Source of the DNA: Parus major
Lineage: Eukaryota; Chordata; Aves; Passeriformes; Paridae
DNA length: 64,000 nt
NCBI RefSeq assembly: GCF_001522545.3
Contig: NC_031768.1
Coordinates: 88,286,431 to 88,350,430, forward strand
Direction: 5' to 3'
Shown piece after piece: positions 63,801-64,000 of this stretch. Position 1 is the stretch's first letter, and the number at the start of each line of letters is the position of its first letter. The notes beneath the pieces were generated by a model. The model saw only the letters and a program-made list of their open reading frames with translations. It was not told where the DNA came from and ran no database searches. The position numbers and the translations under genes are program-made.

Positions 63801-64000
63801 CTTCAGGAGGCTCCATCTCGTGTCCACCCTGTACAGATCCACACAGATCTGGGCTGGGATCCTAACTCTGCAGCAAAACCACTTCAGTGAATCCGATGAA
63901 AAGCTGTCCTGCATGACTCATCTCCATTGAAGGTCCCATTTCTGGAGTTCCAGTAGCTCCAAACACTTTCCTTCATAACAGTTCCCATGTTTCCACTACA

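Larger units (their letters stand above)
53601..64000. other. Intergenic DNA, no confirmed gene
   Basis: AT-rich DNA with a short (AT)n at about 54692-54704, an 11-mer triplet (55268-55300), (GAG)7 (57095-57115), a stem-loop framed by direct repeats (59401-59454) and a 14-mer duplication (60856-60883). One exon-like segment at 56229-56428 is listed separately. No domain-bearing frame was found up to the window end. Confidence 0.65.

Noticed and set aside
25176..64000. SPAG17, the mammalian neighbour on this side
   Set aside because: No exon resembling SPAG17 was found on either strand. The gene is probably beyond the window.

Overview
The window is vertebrate nuclear DNA, most likely from a bird. 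It holds the 3' part of one recognisable gene, TBX15 (T-box transcription factor 15), on the + strand. The bird assignment is an inference. It rests on several 3' fragments of CR1 LINEs with typical avian terminal sequence, the absence of any visible abundant SINE family, AT-leaning DNA, and a TBX15 protein very close to other amniote orthologues.

Layout. Positions 1-25.2 kb are the end of TBX15. They hold three coding exons (2453-2517, 9462-9559, 22969-23753), the two introns between them (6.9 and 13.4 kb), the tail of a further upstream intron (1-2452), and a 3' UTR of about 1.4 kb ending at an AATAAA at 25141. The exon phases join perfectly: 65 + 98 + 785 = 948 nt, or 315 residues plus stop. 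They give the last part of the T-box DNA-binding domain and the whole C-terminal regulatory tail. The first half of the gene lies upstream of the window.

Positions 25.2-64 kb contain no gene I can recognise. In mammals the TBX15 3' flank is a long gene-poor interval leading to SPAG17, and I see no SPAG17-like exon here. This part looks like gene-desert DNA with possible regulatory content. It holds CR1 fragments (a weak one near 32.3 kb, two adjacent at 35.5-36.2 kb, one at 53.5 kb), simple repeats ((AG)n at 44.0 kb, an ATT/GTT tract at 45.7 kb, (GAG)7 at 57.1 kb) and several short palindromes or local duplications.

No complete new system is visible. The best leads are three unassigned exon-like segments (minus strand 10.34-10.87 kb; plus strand 47.18-47.83 kb; plus strand 56.23-56.43 kb), a palindromic GATA site in the last TBX15 intron, a Pumilio-type site in the 3' UTR, and a stem-loop framed by direct repeats at 59.4 kb. 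All conservation and expression claims need alignments or RNA data that I could not run.
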